Shown: positions 1 to 7,747 of the stretch, one piece after another
Numbering within the stretch: the stretch's first letter is position 1
How the letters are laid out: every line of letters begins with the position of its first letter
Source: Tissierellales bacterium
GTDB lineage: Bacteria > Bacillota > Clostridia > Tissierellales > JAOAQY01
Length of the DNA stretch: 32,408 nt
Assembly: GCA_025210965.1 (NCBI GenBank)
Contig: JAOAQY010000023.1
Coordinates: forward strand, 1-32,408
Reading direction: 5' to 3'
The notes under the pieces: model-generated
Database searches by the model: none
Told to the model about the DNA's origin: nothing
The model's input: the letters and a program-made list of their open reading frames with translations, nothing else
Program-made: the position numbers and the translations under genes

Positions 1-146
1 AATATACATGAAAATAATAATCCTCCAAAGAATGTCAAAATAGGCATCACTCTATCAAATATTTGGCAATTCATATCATGATGAATCAACTTTAAAATTG
101 AATGATCTCCTTTTTTAAACCACTTCGCTACATCTTTAACAGACAT
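1..146 (-). CDS. PAP2-family phosphatase, N-terminal fragment (cut by window edge)
   Basis: Only the first 48 residues are visible; the rest lies before base 1. The segment starts MSVKDVAKWFKKGD and continues with HHDMNCQIFDRVMPILTFFGG. A short amphipathic start followed by the pattern (N)xxxxCxxxDxxMPxxTxxGG is typical of the N-terminus of clostridial PAP2 membrane phosphatases (undecaprenyl-diphosphatase/lipid phosphatase type). The catalytic signature motifs would be further on and cannot be checked. The start is uncertain: an AAGGAG lies 15 nt before the ATG, and an in-frame GTG at 170 directly follows a stop. The gene follows the small membrane protein gene at 186-500 by about 40 nt and is probably co-transcribed with it. 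The family call rests on resemblance of a short stretch. Confidence 0.55.
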   Translation of the reverse strand, partial: MSVKDVAKWFKKGDHSILKLIHHDMNCQIFDRVMPILTFFGGLLFSCI

Positions 147-185
147 TCTTCCACGTTCACACTCCTTCACCTATATCTAATGCAA

Positions 186-500
186 TTAAGAAACGTAGTA
201 TTTTCGGCTCATCTGTCTAAGAGCCTCATTTATAGCCACTACAACCAAAAAATAAATAATTTTAATTTTGGTGTCAAGCCATGATGGATTATACATTAGA
301 GCTATACCATAAGCTCCTATTAACACCCCATCCAGTATATAAAATCTACCATTTAACTGTCTGTAAGCCGTTTCTTCACCATTCTTTATCTTTTTTCGAC
401 TTAATGTTTCAATCTTTACTAAATTAGGTTTTTGTACTCTATTTCCAAACCAAATCAGCAATGCACCTAATGCAATAGCCAATATTGAAGATGTACTCAT
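186..500 (-). CDS. Small membrane protein, unknown function
   Basis: A 104-residue protein with three likely membrane segments: residues about 4-20 (ILAIALGALLIWFG), about 52-69 (FYILDGVLIGAYGIALM) and about 80-95 (IIYFLVVVAINEAL), with a basic, charged loop (KIETLSRKKIKNGEE) between the first two. A strong ribosome binding site (AAAGGAGGG) lies about 6 nt before the ATG, so the gene is real. I do not recognise a named family. It lies between truA and the PAP2 gene on the same strand and has its own likely promoter at 541-570, so it and the PAP2 gene probably form a unit independent of truA. A location in the cytoplasmic membrane is inferred from hydrophobicity only. Confidence 0.75.
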   Translation of the reverse strand: MSTSSILAIALGALLIWFGNRVQKPNLVKIETLSRKKIKNGEETAYRQLNGRFYILDGVLIGAYGIALMYNPSWLDTKIKIIYFLVVVAINEALRQMSRKYYVS

Positions 501-540
501 AGAATCCCTCCTTTTAGTTATGTTTCTCTACGTCTTCCTA

Positions 541-570
541 ATTATATCATTAAATGAATCTATCATTCAA
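541..570 (-). promoter_or_regulatory. Promoter for the 186-500 / PAP2 unit
   Basis: Read on the minus strand: TTGAAT (565-570), an 18-nt spacer, then TATAAT (541-546) preceded by TGA, giving an extended -10 box. It lies just after the truA stop codon and about 40 nt before the start of the 104-residue membrane protein. It fits a SigA-type promoter; no start site has been mapped. Confidence 0.55.
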
Positions 571-576
571 GTAGTG

Positions 577-1329
577 CTAATTATCTTCATAACACACTTC
601 TTCTAAACACAAACCTTTTGCCGGAGCCAATGGACATCTTTCATTTCGCTTTTTTGATCTAAGAATAAGTTCTAGCTCCTCACATGTCATATTATTTTTT
701 CCCAATTCAACGAGTGTTCCCACCAGTATCCTCACCATATGCTGTAAAAATCCATCACCCTCAAAATCTATGATAATTTTAGAATCATTTCTTAATATAT
801 TTATCTTATAAATTGTACGAATTTTTGACTTTTTTTTGCTTTTCAAATTTGTGAAGCTAGAAAAGTCAATTTTCCCTTCAAGTAATTTACTCGCTCTTTT
901 CATTATATCTAAATCCAATTTTTCTTCTATATGCCACGAGTATTTTCTAATAAATGGATTTATGCACTCGTCATTTTGTATTGTATATCTATATCTTTTC
1001 TTTTTAGCATTATACCTAGAATGAAATCTTTCTTCGACTTCTTCAACATTCACACATGATATATCTTCTGGCAAATATCTATTCAGATACCTCTTTATTT
1101 CACTTACATTTATTCTTTTTTGAGTCCAAAAATTTGCAATTTGCCCTCTAGCATGTACACCTGAATCAGTTCTTCCCGAACCTACTATTTTTATCTCCTC
1201 ATCAAAATTTTTACTTAAAATATCCTCTATCTTTCCTTGTATTGTATTATCCGTAGCCTTTAATCTTTGCCACCCTTTATATCTAGTTCCATCATAAACA
1301 ATTTTCATTTTATAATTGTATTTTGGCAA
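577..1329 (-). CDS. truA: tRNA pseudouridine synthase A
   Basis: TruA converts uridines 38-40 in the anticodon stem-loop of many tRNAs to pseudouridine. The 250-residue length is normal for the family. The catalytic motif GRTDSGVHARGQ is present, with the catalytic aspartate at residue 55. The C-terminal half has the usual FLQHMVRILVGTLVELG segment. The start is a TTG codon at 1327-1329: AGGAGG lies 7 nt before it, and the protein then begins PKYNYKMKIVYDGTRYKGW as TruA proteins do, so the rare start is well supported. It is transcribed away from the maltose phosphorylase operon. It has no obvious functional link to its neighbours and is a housekeeping gene. Confidence 0.96.
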   Translation of the reverse strand: MPKYNYKMKIVYDGTRYKGWQRLKATDNTIQGKIEDILSKNFDEEIKIVGSGRTDSGVHARGQIANFWTQKRINVSEIKRYLNRYLPEDISCVNVEEVEERFHSRYNAKKKRYRYTIQNDECINPFIRKYSWHIEEKLDLDIMKRASKLLEGKIDFSSFTNLKSKKKSKIRTIYKINILRNDSKIIIDFEGDGFLQHMVRILVGTLVELGKNNMTCEELELILRSKKRNERCPLAPAKGLCLEEVCYEDN

Positions 1330-1415
1330 TTTGTTACCTCCTCTTCATCGTCATTTGTATTTTACCACATCTTTAACAATTTTATATGTCAATTTAAACA
1401 AAAATACATTCTAGG

Positions 1416-1444
1416 TTAACTTTCAGGTGTATTTTTGGTATAAT
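1416..1444 (+). promoter_or_regulatory. Promoter of the phosphorylase operon
   Basis: TTAACT (1416-1421), a 17-nt spacer and a perfect TATAAT (1439-1444). The predicted start of transcription is near 1451, about 30 nt before the operator at 1480-1493. A repressor bound there would sit downstream of RNA polymerase, as a roadblock or by hindering promoter escape. Confidence 0.55.
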
Positions 1445-1479
1445 CAAAACAGATAAGCATATATTTTTTTGATAAACTA

Positions 1480-1493
1480 TGCAAACGATTGCA
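1480..1493 (+). promoter_or_regulatory. LacI/CcpA-type operator before the GH65 gene
   Basis: The 14-mer TGCAAACGATTGCA is an imperfect palindrome with a central CG, the hallmark of operators bound by LacI-family repressors. It matches the operator at 17491-17504 (read on the minus strand, TGCAAACGGTTGCA) at 13 of 14 positions. That pairing suggests control by the LacI-family protein encoded at 13287-14297. The site also fits the relaxed cre consensus, so CcpA could bind instead or as well. Confidence 0.75.
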
Positions 1494-1518
1494 CTATTAT
1501 TTTGAAAAGGTTGGTGTC

Positions 1519-3810
1519 ATGATGAAACAATATGTGTTAGAGCATGAATGGGAATTAACAGAAGATGGTTTTCACCCAGAAACTAATGAAATATACGAGA
1601 GTTTACTAAGTATCGGCAATGGACATATGGGTGGTCGTGCTAACTTTGAAGAAGATTTTTCTGGAAATACTCTTCAAGGAACATATGTAGGTGGCATTTA
1701 CTATCCTGATAAAACTCGCGTCGGATGGTGGAAAAATGGCTACCCAGAATATTTTGCAAAAGTCTTAAATGCAACAAATTTCATTGGGATTAGAATAGAA
1801 ATTGATGGTGATTTAGTTGACTTAGCTAAAGTAAATATAATAGATTTTAAAAGATCAACAAATATGAAAAATGGACTTTTATCTAAAAAAATTATTTTTG
1901 ACACATCAAAAGGAAAGCGATTTACTATACATTCCGAAAGATTTTTTAGTTTAAGTGATCCTGAATTAGCTTGTATTTCATACAAACTAACTTCTGAAAA
2001 TTCGGCTTCTATAAAAATCACGCCTTATTTAGATGGCAATATAAAAAATCAGGATGCAAATTATGATGAGCTTTTTTGGGAATCTATTTCTTCTGAAGCC
2101 ACTAAGTATCAGTCAAGTCTTACGATGAAAACTTTGAAAACTGATTTTGTAGTTTCTGTCGCCTCTAGCTATAGCTGGTCAAGCGAATTTTGGATTTCAG
2201 ATTTTAATGTAATAGAAAAAAACAAATTCACTGCTACTGAATTTTGTGGAAGTCTAAACAAAGGTGAATCTGTGCACTTAACAAAGTATATAAATGTAAG
2301 TACTAGCAGAGATTATGACACAAATGATGTTACAAAAAAAGCTTCTTCAAATTTAAATTTTCACAACAAAGATTCTTTTGAGTCATTATTTTTGAAATCA
2401 GAGGCTAAATGGAAATCACATTGGGATCATTGTGATATAAAAATTGAAGGAGATTCTTCAGCACAGCAGGGTATAAGATTTAACATATTCCATTTAAATC
2501 AAACATATACAGGCATCGACTCAAGACTTAATATAGGACCTAAGGGCTTTACAGGCGAAAAATATGGTGGAAGTACTTATTGGGATACGGAAGCTTATTG
2601 TCTTCCATTCTATCTTGGAACTAGTGATGAGTCTATATCTAAGAACTTGTTGCTTTACCGTTACAATCAACTTGATAAGGCCATTGAAAATGCCAGTAAG
2701 CTAGGCTTAGCTGGCGCACTATATCCTATGGTAACTATGAATGGTGAAGAATGTCATAACGAATGGGAAATCACATTCGAAGAAATACACCGAAATGCGG
2801 CTATCTCCTATGCTATATTTAACTATGTTCGTTATACTGGAGATGAATCTTATTTAGCGTCAAATGGATTCGAAGTCCTCGCTCAAATTTCTAGATTTTG
2901 GGCCGATAGAGTAAATTATAATCCATATAAAGACGTCTATATGTTACTAGGTGTCACTGGCCCTAATGAATACGATAATAATATAAATAACAATTGGTAC
3001 ACAAATAGAATGGCTAAATGGAATTTAGAATATACCTTAGAAGTTCTAAGTTTATTAGAACATAAATATCCAAAGGACCATTCTAGACTAATGAGTAAAT
3101 TAAATATTACAGATAAAGAACTAAAAACTTGGAATGTAATTATAAATAAAATGTACCTTCCTGAAGACAAAGATATGGGTATATTTTTACAACAAGATGG
3201 CTATCTTGATAAAGAGCAAATACTCGTAGAGGATTTAGATGCAAAGCATCTTCCTCTAAATCAAAATTGGTCTTGGGATAGAATTCTTAGGTCTTGTTTT
3301 ATAAAACAAGCTGATGTTTTGCAGGGATTATTTTTCTTATATGATCAATATGATTTAGACGTTAAGAAGAAAAATTTTGATTTTTATGAGCCTAGAACAG
3401 TTCATGAATCATCTCTATCTCCTTGCGTTCATTCAATAATAGCTAGTGAACTCGGCTATGAAGATAAGGCTTATGAGCTTTATCTCAGAACAGCTCGCCT
3501 AGATTTAGATAATTATAATAATGATACAGAAGATGGACTTCACATTACAAGTATGGCAGGAACATGGATGAGCGTAGTGTACGGTTTTGGTGGATTCAAG
3601 ATTATTGATGACAAATTGTCTTTAAATCCATTTATACCTAAAGCTTGGACTAACTACACTTTTAAATTAAATTTCAGATCACGCATACTCTCTGTTGGTG
3701 TCAAGCATGATGGTGTTCATTTAGAACTCATAAATGGACTACCACTAGATTTATTAATTAATTCTAAGTCTTACACTTTAAGTAGCTCTATGTTTATAAA
3801 ATCTAATTAA
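1519..3810 (+). CDS. mapA: Maltose phosphorylase-like GH65 enzyme
   Basis: GH65 phosphorylases split an alpha-glucoside with phosphate and invert the anomer; maltose phosphorylase yields glucose and beta-glucose 1-phosphate in the cytoplasm. The 763-residue length is typical. Visible signatures are SIGNGHMGGRANFEE near the N-terminus, WWKNGYPEYFAKVLNA, WDTEAYCLPFYLG, CHNEWEITFEEIHRN (His413, Glu415) and GVTGPNEYDNN, where Glu484 fits the general acid. The HNEWE loop favours maltose over kojibiose or trehalose as substrate, but nigerose phosphorylase remains possible. Start: TTG at 1489 is in frame, but it lies inside the operator and lacks a ribosome binding site. The ATG at 1519 (or 1522) follows AAAAGGTTGGTG, so I chose it. 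GT35 follows by 66 nt in the same operon. Confidence 0.9.
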   Translation: MMKQYVLEHEWELTEDGFHPETNEIYESLLSIGNGHMGGRANFEEDFSGNTLQGTYVGGIYYPDKTRVGWWKNGYPEYFAKVLNATNFIGIRIEIDGDLVDLAKVNIIDFKRSTNMKNGLLSKKIIFDTSKGKRFTIHSERFFSLSDPELACISYKLTSENSASIKITPYLDGNIKNQDANYDELFWESISSEATKYQSSLTMKTLKTDFVVSVASSYSWSSEFWISDFNVIEKNKFTATEFCGSLNKGESVHLTKYINVSTSRDYDTNDVTKKASSNLNFHNKDSFESLFLKSEAKWKSHWDHCDIKIEGDSSAQQGIRFNIFHLNQTYTGIDSRLNIGPKGFTGEKYGGSTYWDTEAYCLPFYLGTSDESISKNLLLYRYNQLDKAIENASKLGLAGALYPMVTMNGEECHNEWEITFEEIHRNAAISYAIFNYVRYTGDESYLASNGFEVLAQISRFWADRVNYNPYKDVYMLLGVTGPNEYDNNINNNWYTNRMAKWNLEYTLEVLSLLEHKYPKDHSRLMSKLNITDKELKTWNVIINKMYLPEDKDMGIFLQQDGYLDKEQILVEDLDAKHLPLNQNWSWDRILRSCFIKQADVLQGLFFLYDQYDLDVKKKNFDFYEPRTVHESSLSPCVHSIIASELGYEDKAYELYLRTARLDLDNYNNDTEDGLHITSMAGTWMSVVYGFGGFKIIDDKLSLNPFIPKAWTNYTFKLNFRSRILSVGVKHDGVHLELINGLPLDLLINSKSYTLSSSMFIKSN

Positions 3811-3876
3811 TTATAATAAATACAATAAAATTGGTGCTCAAAAATTGAAGTTACCACTATAAATAGGAGGTTTTTT

Positions 3877-5502
3877 ATGTCAACATTACCTAAAGTAGCT
3901 TATTTTTCAATGGAATATGGATTAGATACTTCTTTCAAAACTTATGCTGGTGGACTTGGCATTCTAGCTGGAGACTATATTAAAGGAGCTAGAGACTTTG
4001 ATTATCCTGTAATTGGTATAGGTATAAAATGGAAGCAAGGATATACCGATCAAATGATCGACAAAGATGGAAAAGCTTATGATACCTATCATAATTACGA
4101 CTATGATTTCTTAGAAGATACTGGCATTACTGTTTCAGTTACAATAAGAAACCGTGAGGTTCTTTGCAAAGTATATAAAGTAGATTGCTTTGGTAATGCT
4201 GATTTATATTTACTAGACACTGATTTACCTGAAAATGAAGATGCTTGGATTACAGGTCAACTTTATGGCTGGTTTGGAGAAGAAAGAATTGCTCAGGAAA
4301 TGGTTCTTGGTATCGGAGGAATAAAAGCTATAAGGGCATTAAACTTAGATATTGATATTTATCATTTCAACGAGGGACATCCTGTATTTGCTGCTTTTGA
4401 ACTTATAAATGAGAAAACAGAAAAAGGACTATCTTATAAAAAAGCTGTAGAAAAAACTAGAAAAGAGATAGTCTTTACAACACATACACCGATAATTCAG
4501 GGAAATGAAGAGCATTACATCGATAGGTTAATGTACATGGGAGCTAATAATGGTCTCTCAAAAAAACATTTGATTGAATTTGGCGGAAAACCATTCAATA
4601 TGACTGTTGCTGCATTGAGACTTTCAAAGATGTCTAATGCAGTCGCCCAGCTTCATAAAGAAACTGCAAATGATATGTGGAAGCATATTGACAATCGCTC
4701 TAACATTCTTGGTATAACAAATGCCATTCATAAACCAACTTGGGTAGATCAACGACTTTCAGATGATATTAAATCTAACGAAATAGACTTATTGTGGTAT
4801 CATCACATGGAAAACAAAAAAGCTTTAATTGATTTTATTGCAAAGCGCAATAATGTAAAGTTAGATCCTGAAAAACTTTTAATAGGTTTTTCTAGAAGAG
4901 CTGCTCCCTATAAAAGAAGCGACTTAATATTCACATCTCCAGAAATTATAGAACCACTTTTAAAAGGTCAAAAACTTCAAATTGTATTTTCTGGAAAGGC
5001 CCATCCTCTAGATGACGTTGGAAAAGAAATTGTTCAAAATTTAGTTACAATGAGCAGAAAATATCCTAATTCAGTAGTATTTTTAGAAAATTACGACATG
5101 ACAATTGGAGCTAATTTGACGAGAGGATCAGACGTATGGCTAAATAATCCAAGAAGACCTAAAGAGGCTAGCGGAACTTCTGGAATGAAAGCTGCCATGA
5201 ATGGAGTTTTAAACCTCTCTACTTTAGATGGCTGGTGGCCTGAAGCTTGTGAACACGGTATTAATGGTTGGTCTTTTGGAGATGCAAAAACTGCTGAAGA
5301 TTTTGATGGTGACTTGCAGGCCTTTGATGCTCATGATGTAAAGGCTCTTTATAAAGTTCTTTTAGAAGAAGTTATACCAACTTATTATGATAATCGCAAA
5401 AAATGGATTGAAATGATGATTTCAAGTATTAAATCTACCGAAGTATTCTTCGACGTAAAAAGAATGCTAGAAGAATATTACGAATTATTATATAAAGCAT
5501 AG
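3877..5502 (+). CDS. glgP: Alpha-glucan (maltodextrin) phosphorylase, short GT35 type
   Basis: This PLP-dependent enzyme releases alpha-glucose 1-phosphate from the non-reducing end of maltodextrins or glycogen. The 541-residue length marks the short GT35 subgroup (TIGR02094-like) and is well below the 750-850 residues of E. coli-type phosphorylases. It starts PKVAYFSMEYGLDTSFKTYA with the glycine-rich GGLGILAGD. It carries HFNEGHPVFA, FTTHTPI and the PLP-lysine motif EASGTSGMKAAMNG, with Lys438 as the likely Schiff-base residue. AGGAGG lies 8 nt before the ATG. It follows the GH65 gene in one operon, so phosphorolysis of long and short maltodextrins is co-regulated. No other glycogen synthesis genes are nearby, which favours a role with imported maltodextrin. 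Confidence 0.93.
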   Translation: MSTLPKVAYFSMEYGLDTSFKTYAGGLGILAGDYIKGARDFDYPVIGIGIKWKQGYTDQMIDKDGKAYDTYHNYDYDFLEDTGITVSVTIRNREVLCKVYKVDCFGNADLYLLDTDLPENEDAWITGQLYGWFGEERIAQEMVLGIGGIKAIRALNLDIDIYHFNEGHPVFAAFELINEKTEKGLSYKKAVEKTRKEIVFTTHTPIIQGNEEHYIDRLMYMGANNGLSKKHLIEFGGKPFNMTVAALRLSKMSNAVAQLHKETANDMWKHIDNRSNILGITNAIHKPTWVDQRLSDDIKSNEIDLLWYHHMENKKALIDFIAKRNNVKLDPEKLLIGFSRRAAPYKRSDLIFTSPEIIEPLLKGQKLQIVFSGKAHPLDDVGKEIVQNLVTMSRKYPNSVVFLENYDMTIGANLTRGSDVWLNNPRRPKEASGTSGMKAAMNGVLNLSTLDGWWPEACEHGINGWSFGDAKTAEDFDGDLQAFDAHDVKALYKVLLEEVIPTYYDNRKKWIEMMISSIKSTEVFFDVKRMLEEYYELLYKA

Positions 5503-5518
5503 TAATTTGAATTGATTT

Positions 5519-5553
5519 CGCCTCCTTTTAAAGATAAAATATAAAAGGAGGCG
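5519..5553 (+). promoter_or_regulatory. Perfect hairpin that sequesters a Shine-Dalgarno sequence
   Basis: Two perfect 12-nt arms, CGCCTCCTTTTA (5519-5530) and TAAAAGGAGGCG (5542-5553), enclose an 11-nt loop. The 3' arm contains the whole AAAGGAGG ribosome binding site of the gene at 5559, and the 5' arm is its anti-Shine-Dalgarno. It lies 17 nt after the glgP stop. No U-run follows, so it does not look like a terminator. It would keep translation of the small Cys-rich protein off unless opened. Confidence 0.7.
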
Positions 5554-5558
5554 ATTTT

Positions 5559-5819
5559 ATGGAAAACTATAAATTTTTTCAAAATAATAAATGTGAATTT
5601 TTCCCATGTCATAAAATAAAAAATAAAGATGAATTCAATTGTCTATTTTGCTATTGTCCACTATACGCATTGGGAAAAGACTGTGGTGGAAATTTCAAAA
5701 TAAAAAACGGCATAAAGGATTGTTCTGACTGCCTAATACCACATACAACTGGCGGCTATGAGTACATAATGAGTAAGATAACTTTAATCCTTGAACTTGC
5801 TAAAGAAAACCTAGATTAG
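5559..5819 (+). CDS. Small cysteine-rich protein (PF04071-like zinc-finger domain)
   Basis: An 86-residue protein with nine cysteines: NNKCEFFPCHK, CLFCYCPLYALGKDC, and KDCSDCLIPH. This pattern (CxxxxC, then CxxCxCPLYxLGxxCGG, then CxxCxxPH) matches the stand-alone cysteine-rich small domain (PF04071) often seen in clostridia. Its biochemical role is unknown; zinc binding is inferred from the Cys pairs. The ribosome binding site is perfect (AAAGGAGG, 7 nt before ATG) but buried in the hairpin at 5519-5553. The gene lies 56 nt after glgP on the same strand and could be read through from the maltodextrin operon, but a functional link is not evident. Confidence 0.8.
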   Translation: MENYKFFQNNKCEFFPCHKIKNKDEFNCLFCYCPLYALGKDCGGNFKIKNGIKDCSDCLIPHTTGGYEYIMSKITLILELAKENLD

Positions 5820-5829
5820 ATTCTATCAT

Positions 5830-6513
5830 CTAGCGATTGAATAAAACTTTTTTAAACTTCGACCAAATACCTAGTTTATTCTGATTTTCGGCTTTTTCTA
5901 TTTGGTCGCTTTTTTCTGCAATTAAATTCTGCTCTAGTGTATTTAGCTTAGATTGAAGGTGCCTATTGTTATCAACTTCATAGTCGAGCAATTCCTGCAC
6001 TTTCGATAATAGCTCTTGTCCTCTTTGAATTTGATTTTCATAATAAGCTATTTGCCTATCTTTTTGTTCTACTTGTTCTTTAAGTGACATTATGTAATTA
6101 TCTTGTATTTCTTTCAAGTTAGCGGTAAGTTGTGTCACTTCTTCTATAGAATATCTCTTTTCTTCTATTTTTTGTATCTCTGATGAATTATAATCTATAA
6201 CGGCTATATCTTTGATAACCTCAACTTGTTCTATTTCACTTATCTCTTTTTCATCGCTATAATTTTCATTTATTTCAAGAGAGACTTCACCAACTAATTT
6301 TTTTTGAATTAATATTTTGTGAATAACATCAAGTGTCGCACCCATATTTTTCATCCTAAGTATAAGTTGAAATAATCCCAATTGATTTTCAGTATACATT
6401 CTATGTCCCTTTGAATTTCTTACAATTTCTATATTAAATTTTTTCTCATAATTTTTTATTGTACTTCCTGATACACCTAGTTTTTTTGAAAATTCCCCAA
6501 TAGTATAAGACAT
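5830..6513 (-). CDS. MerR-like HTH protein with long coiled coil
   Basis: A 227-residue protein. Residues about 1-70 form a MerR-type winged helix (MSYTIGEFSKKLGVSGSTIKNYEKKF, then RMYTENQLGLFQLILRMKNMG). A Glu-rich linker follows, then a long predicted coiled coil (about residues 125-210, e.g. YIMSLKEQVEQKDRQIAYYE) and a basic amphipathic tail, GIWSKFKKVLFNR. There is no effector-binding or metal-binding domain, so it is not a classical MerR sensor. The layout recalls RacA-type and related structural DNA-binding proteins, but I cannot assign function. Start: the ATG at 6513 has GGGGAG 10 nt upstream; an in-frame ATG at 6531 lacks a ribosome binding site. It is downstream of cheV but separated from it by a terminator. 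Confidence 0.8.
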   Translation of the reverse strand: MSYTIGEFSKKLGVSGSTIKNYEKKFNIEIVRNSKGHRMYTENQLGLFQLILRMKNMGATLDVIHKILIQKKLVGEVSLEINENYSDEKEISEIEQVEVIKDIAVIDYNSSEIQKIEEKRYSIEEVTQLTANLKEIQDNYIMSLKEQVEQKDRQIAYYENQIQRGQELLSKVQELLDYEVDNNRHLQSKLNTLEQNLIAEKSDQIEKAENQNKLGIWSKFKKVLFNR

Positions 6514-6566
6514 ATTCGCATCGCTCCCCATTTAAATACGAAAATTCACTCAATTCTCTATAAAAG

Positions 6567-6605
6567 AAACTCAACTTTCAAAATATATTTTCAAAAGTTG
6601 AGTTT
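6567..6605 (-). terminator. Intrinsic terminator after cheV
   Basis: Perfect 12-bp stem (6567-6578 with 6594-6605, AAACTCAACTTT paired with AAAGTTGAGTTT) and a 15-nt loop, followed on the minus strand by a U-rich run (TTTCTTTTAT, overlapping the stem end). It begins 12 nt after the cheV stop. Confidence 0.8.
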
Positions 6606-6617
6606 TAAAAGATCCAC

Positions 6618-7523
6618 CTATTTTAGTATCAAACTATCTACAAGTTCTACCAATTTACCAACTTCCGGTTTACTCATCTGAGCATCTGCACCAACTGCAT
6701 CACCTTTATGCTTCAGATCATTTGTAATAAGTGACGAAAATATTATTATAGGCAAATTCTTAGTAACTCTATTTTCCTTCAATTTTCTAGTTAGAGTATG
6801 TCCATCCATCATCGGCATCTCTATATCTGTAATCAGCAAATCCACTTCATTCAAGAAATCTTCACCTTTTATATCTGCTAATTGCGATAGATAATCATAA
6901 GCTTGTTGTCCATCGTCAAAGAATTTCAAATTAACATATCCTGCTTCACTCAATACATCATTCAAGACTTTTCTAATCATTGGTGAATCATCTGCCAATA
7001 CCAATTTGCTCTTTGATCGATCTTTGTGTTCAATGTTTTCAATACGTCCAACATTTATACCAGAAGATGGGCTTATATCCATAACTATTTTCTCAAAATC
7101 GAGTAACATAAGTATATTCTCTCCGATTTCAATATTACCTATAACCAAAGTATCATCTATCAATGTATCTGGCTTTTGTATTTGATTCCAATTAATTCTG
7201 TGGATTCCAAGAACTTCATCAATAGCAAATGCAACTTTTAGCTGATTAAATTCACACATTAATGTCATGCTTTTTTCTATAGGTTCTTTCTTTACATTCT
7301 CTAAAACATACTTCATGTCAATCAAAGTTATAACTTCTCCACGAATAGATGTTATTCCTGGGACTTCTGGTGGCGCTGTAGGAACTTTTATTACCTTGTC
7401 AACCTCTATAATTTCTTTTACTTTAACTACATTTATTGCATAATGCTCATTTCCAACTTTAAATTCTATGACTTCAACTTCACCCGTACCACTCTCTAAT
7501 AATATACCGTCTTTTTCATTCAT
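6618..7523 (-). CDS. cheV: Chemotaxis protein CheV (CheW domain plus receiver)
   Basis: CheV couples chemoreceptors to CheA through a CheW-like domain and adapts signalling through a phosphorylatable receiver domain. The CheW-like part spans roughly residues 15-150 (VEVIEFKVGNEHYAINVVKV, then PEVPGITSIRGEVITLIDM). The receiver spans about 175-301, with the acidic pair in LVLADDSPMIRKVL, the phosphoacceptor in LLITDIEMPMMDG, the conserved Ser in IIFSSL and the Lys in QMSKPE, so it looks functional. Total length (301 aa) is normal. Start: AGGAGG lies 8 nt before the ATG at 7523; an in-frame ATG 30 nt upstream lacks a site. It stands alone, with its own promoter and terminator, and implies a motile organism with other che genes elsewhere. 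Confidence 0.94.
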   Translation of the reverse strand: MNEKDGILLESGTGEVEVIEFKVGNEHYAINVVKVKEIIEVDKVIKVPTAPPEVPGITSIRGEVITLIDMKYVLENVKKEPIEKSMTLMCEFNQLKVAFAIDEVLGIHRINWNQIQKPDTLIDDTLVIGNIEIGENILMLLDFEKIVMDISPSSGINVGRIENIEHKDRSKSKLVLADDSPMIRKVLNDVLSEAGYVNLKFFDDGQQAYDYLSQLADIKGEDFLNEVDLLITDIEMPMMDGHTLTRKLKENRVTKNLPIIIFSSLITNDLKHKGDAVGADAQMSKPEVGKLVELVDSLILK

Positions 7524-7594
7524 AAAACTTTCCTCCTCACGCAATCCACACAACTGACATGCATTTCTATTGTTGAGCGCATCTTATTTCCTTA

Positions 7595-7623
7595 ATTATA
7601 CATTTTTTTACACTTCTCAACAA
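7595..7623 (-). promoter_or_regulatory. Promoter of cheV
   Basis: On the minus strand: TTGTTG (7618-7623), 17-nt spacer, TATAAT (7595-7600), about 70 nt before the cheV ATG. It resembles a SigA promoter. No flagellar-sigma (SigD-type GCCGATAT) element was seen. The rest of the gap between cheV and the GH31 gene (7524-7747) shows no gene and no clear terminator for the maltodextrin operon. Confidence 0.5.
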
Positions 7624-7747
7624 CTTTATACCCATAAATTCTTTAAAAAATCTCACAAATGAATATTACTTTACGCAAATAGTCTATATAATTTTGCTTG
7701 TAACATACTTTATAATCTCTAAATAGTGGCTGTTTTCATTTTTTAAA

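Noticed and set aside
5519-5553. The hairpin read as a terminator for glgP
   Set aside because: It lacks a U-run, and the arm sequence is explained by the ribosome binding site of the next gene.
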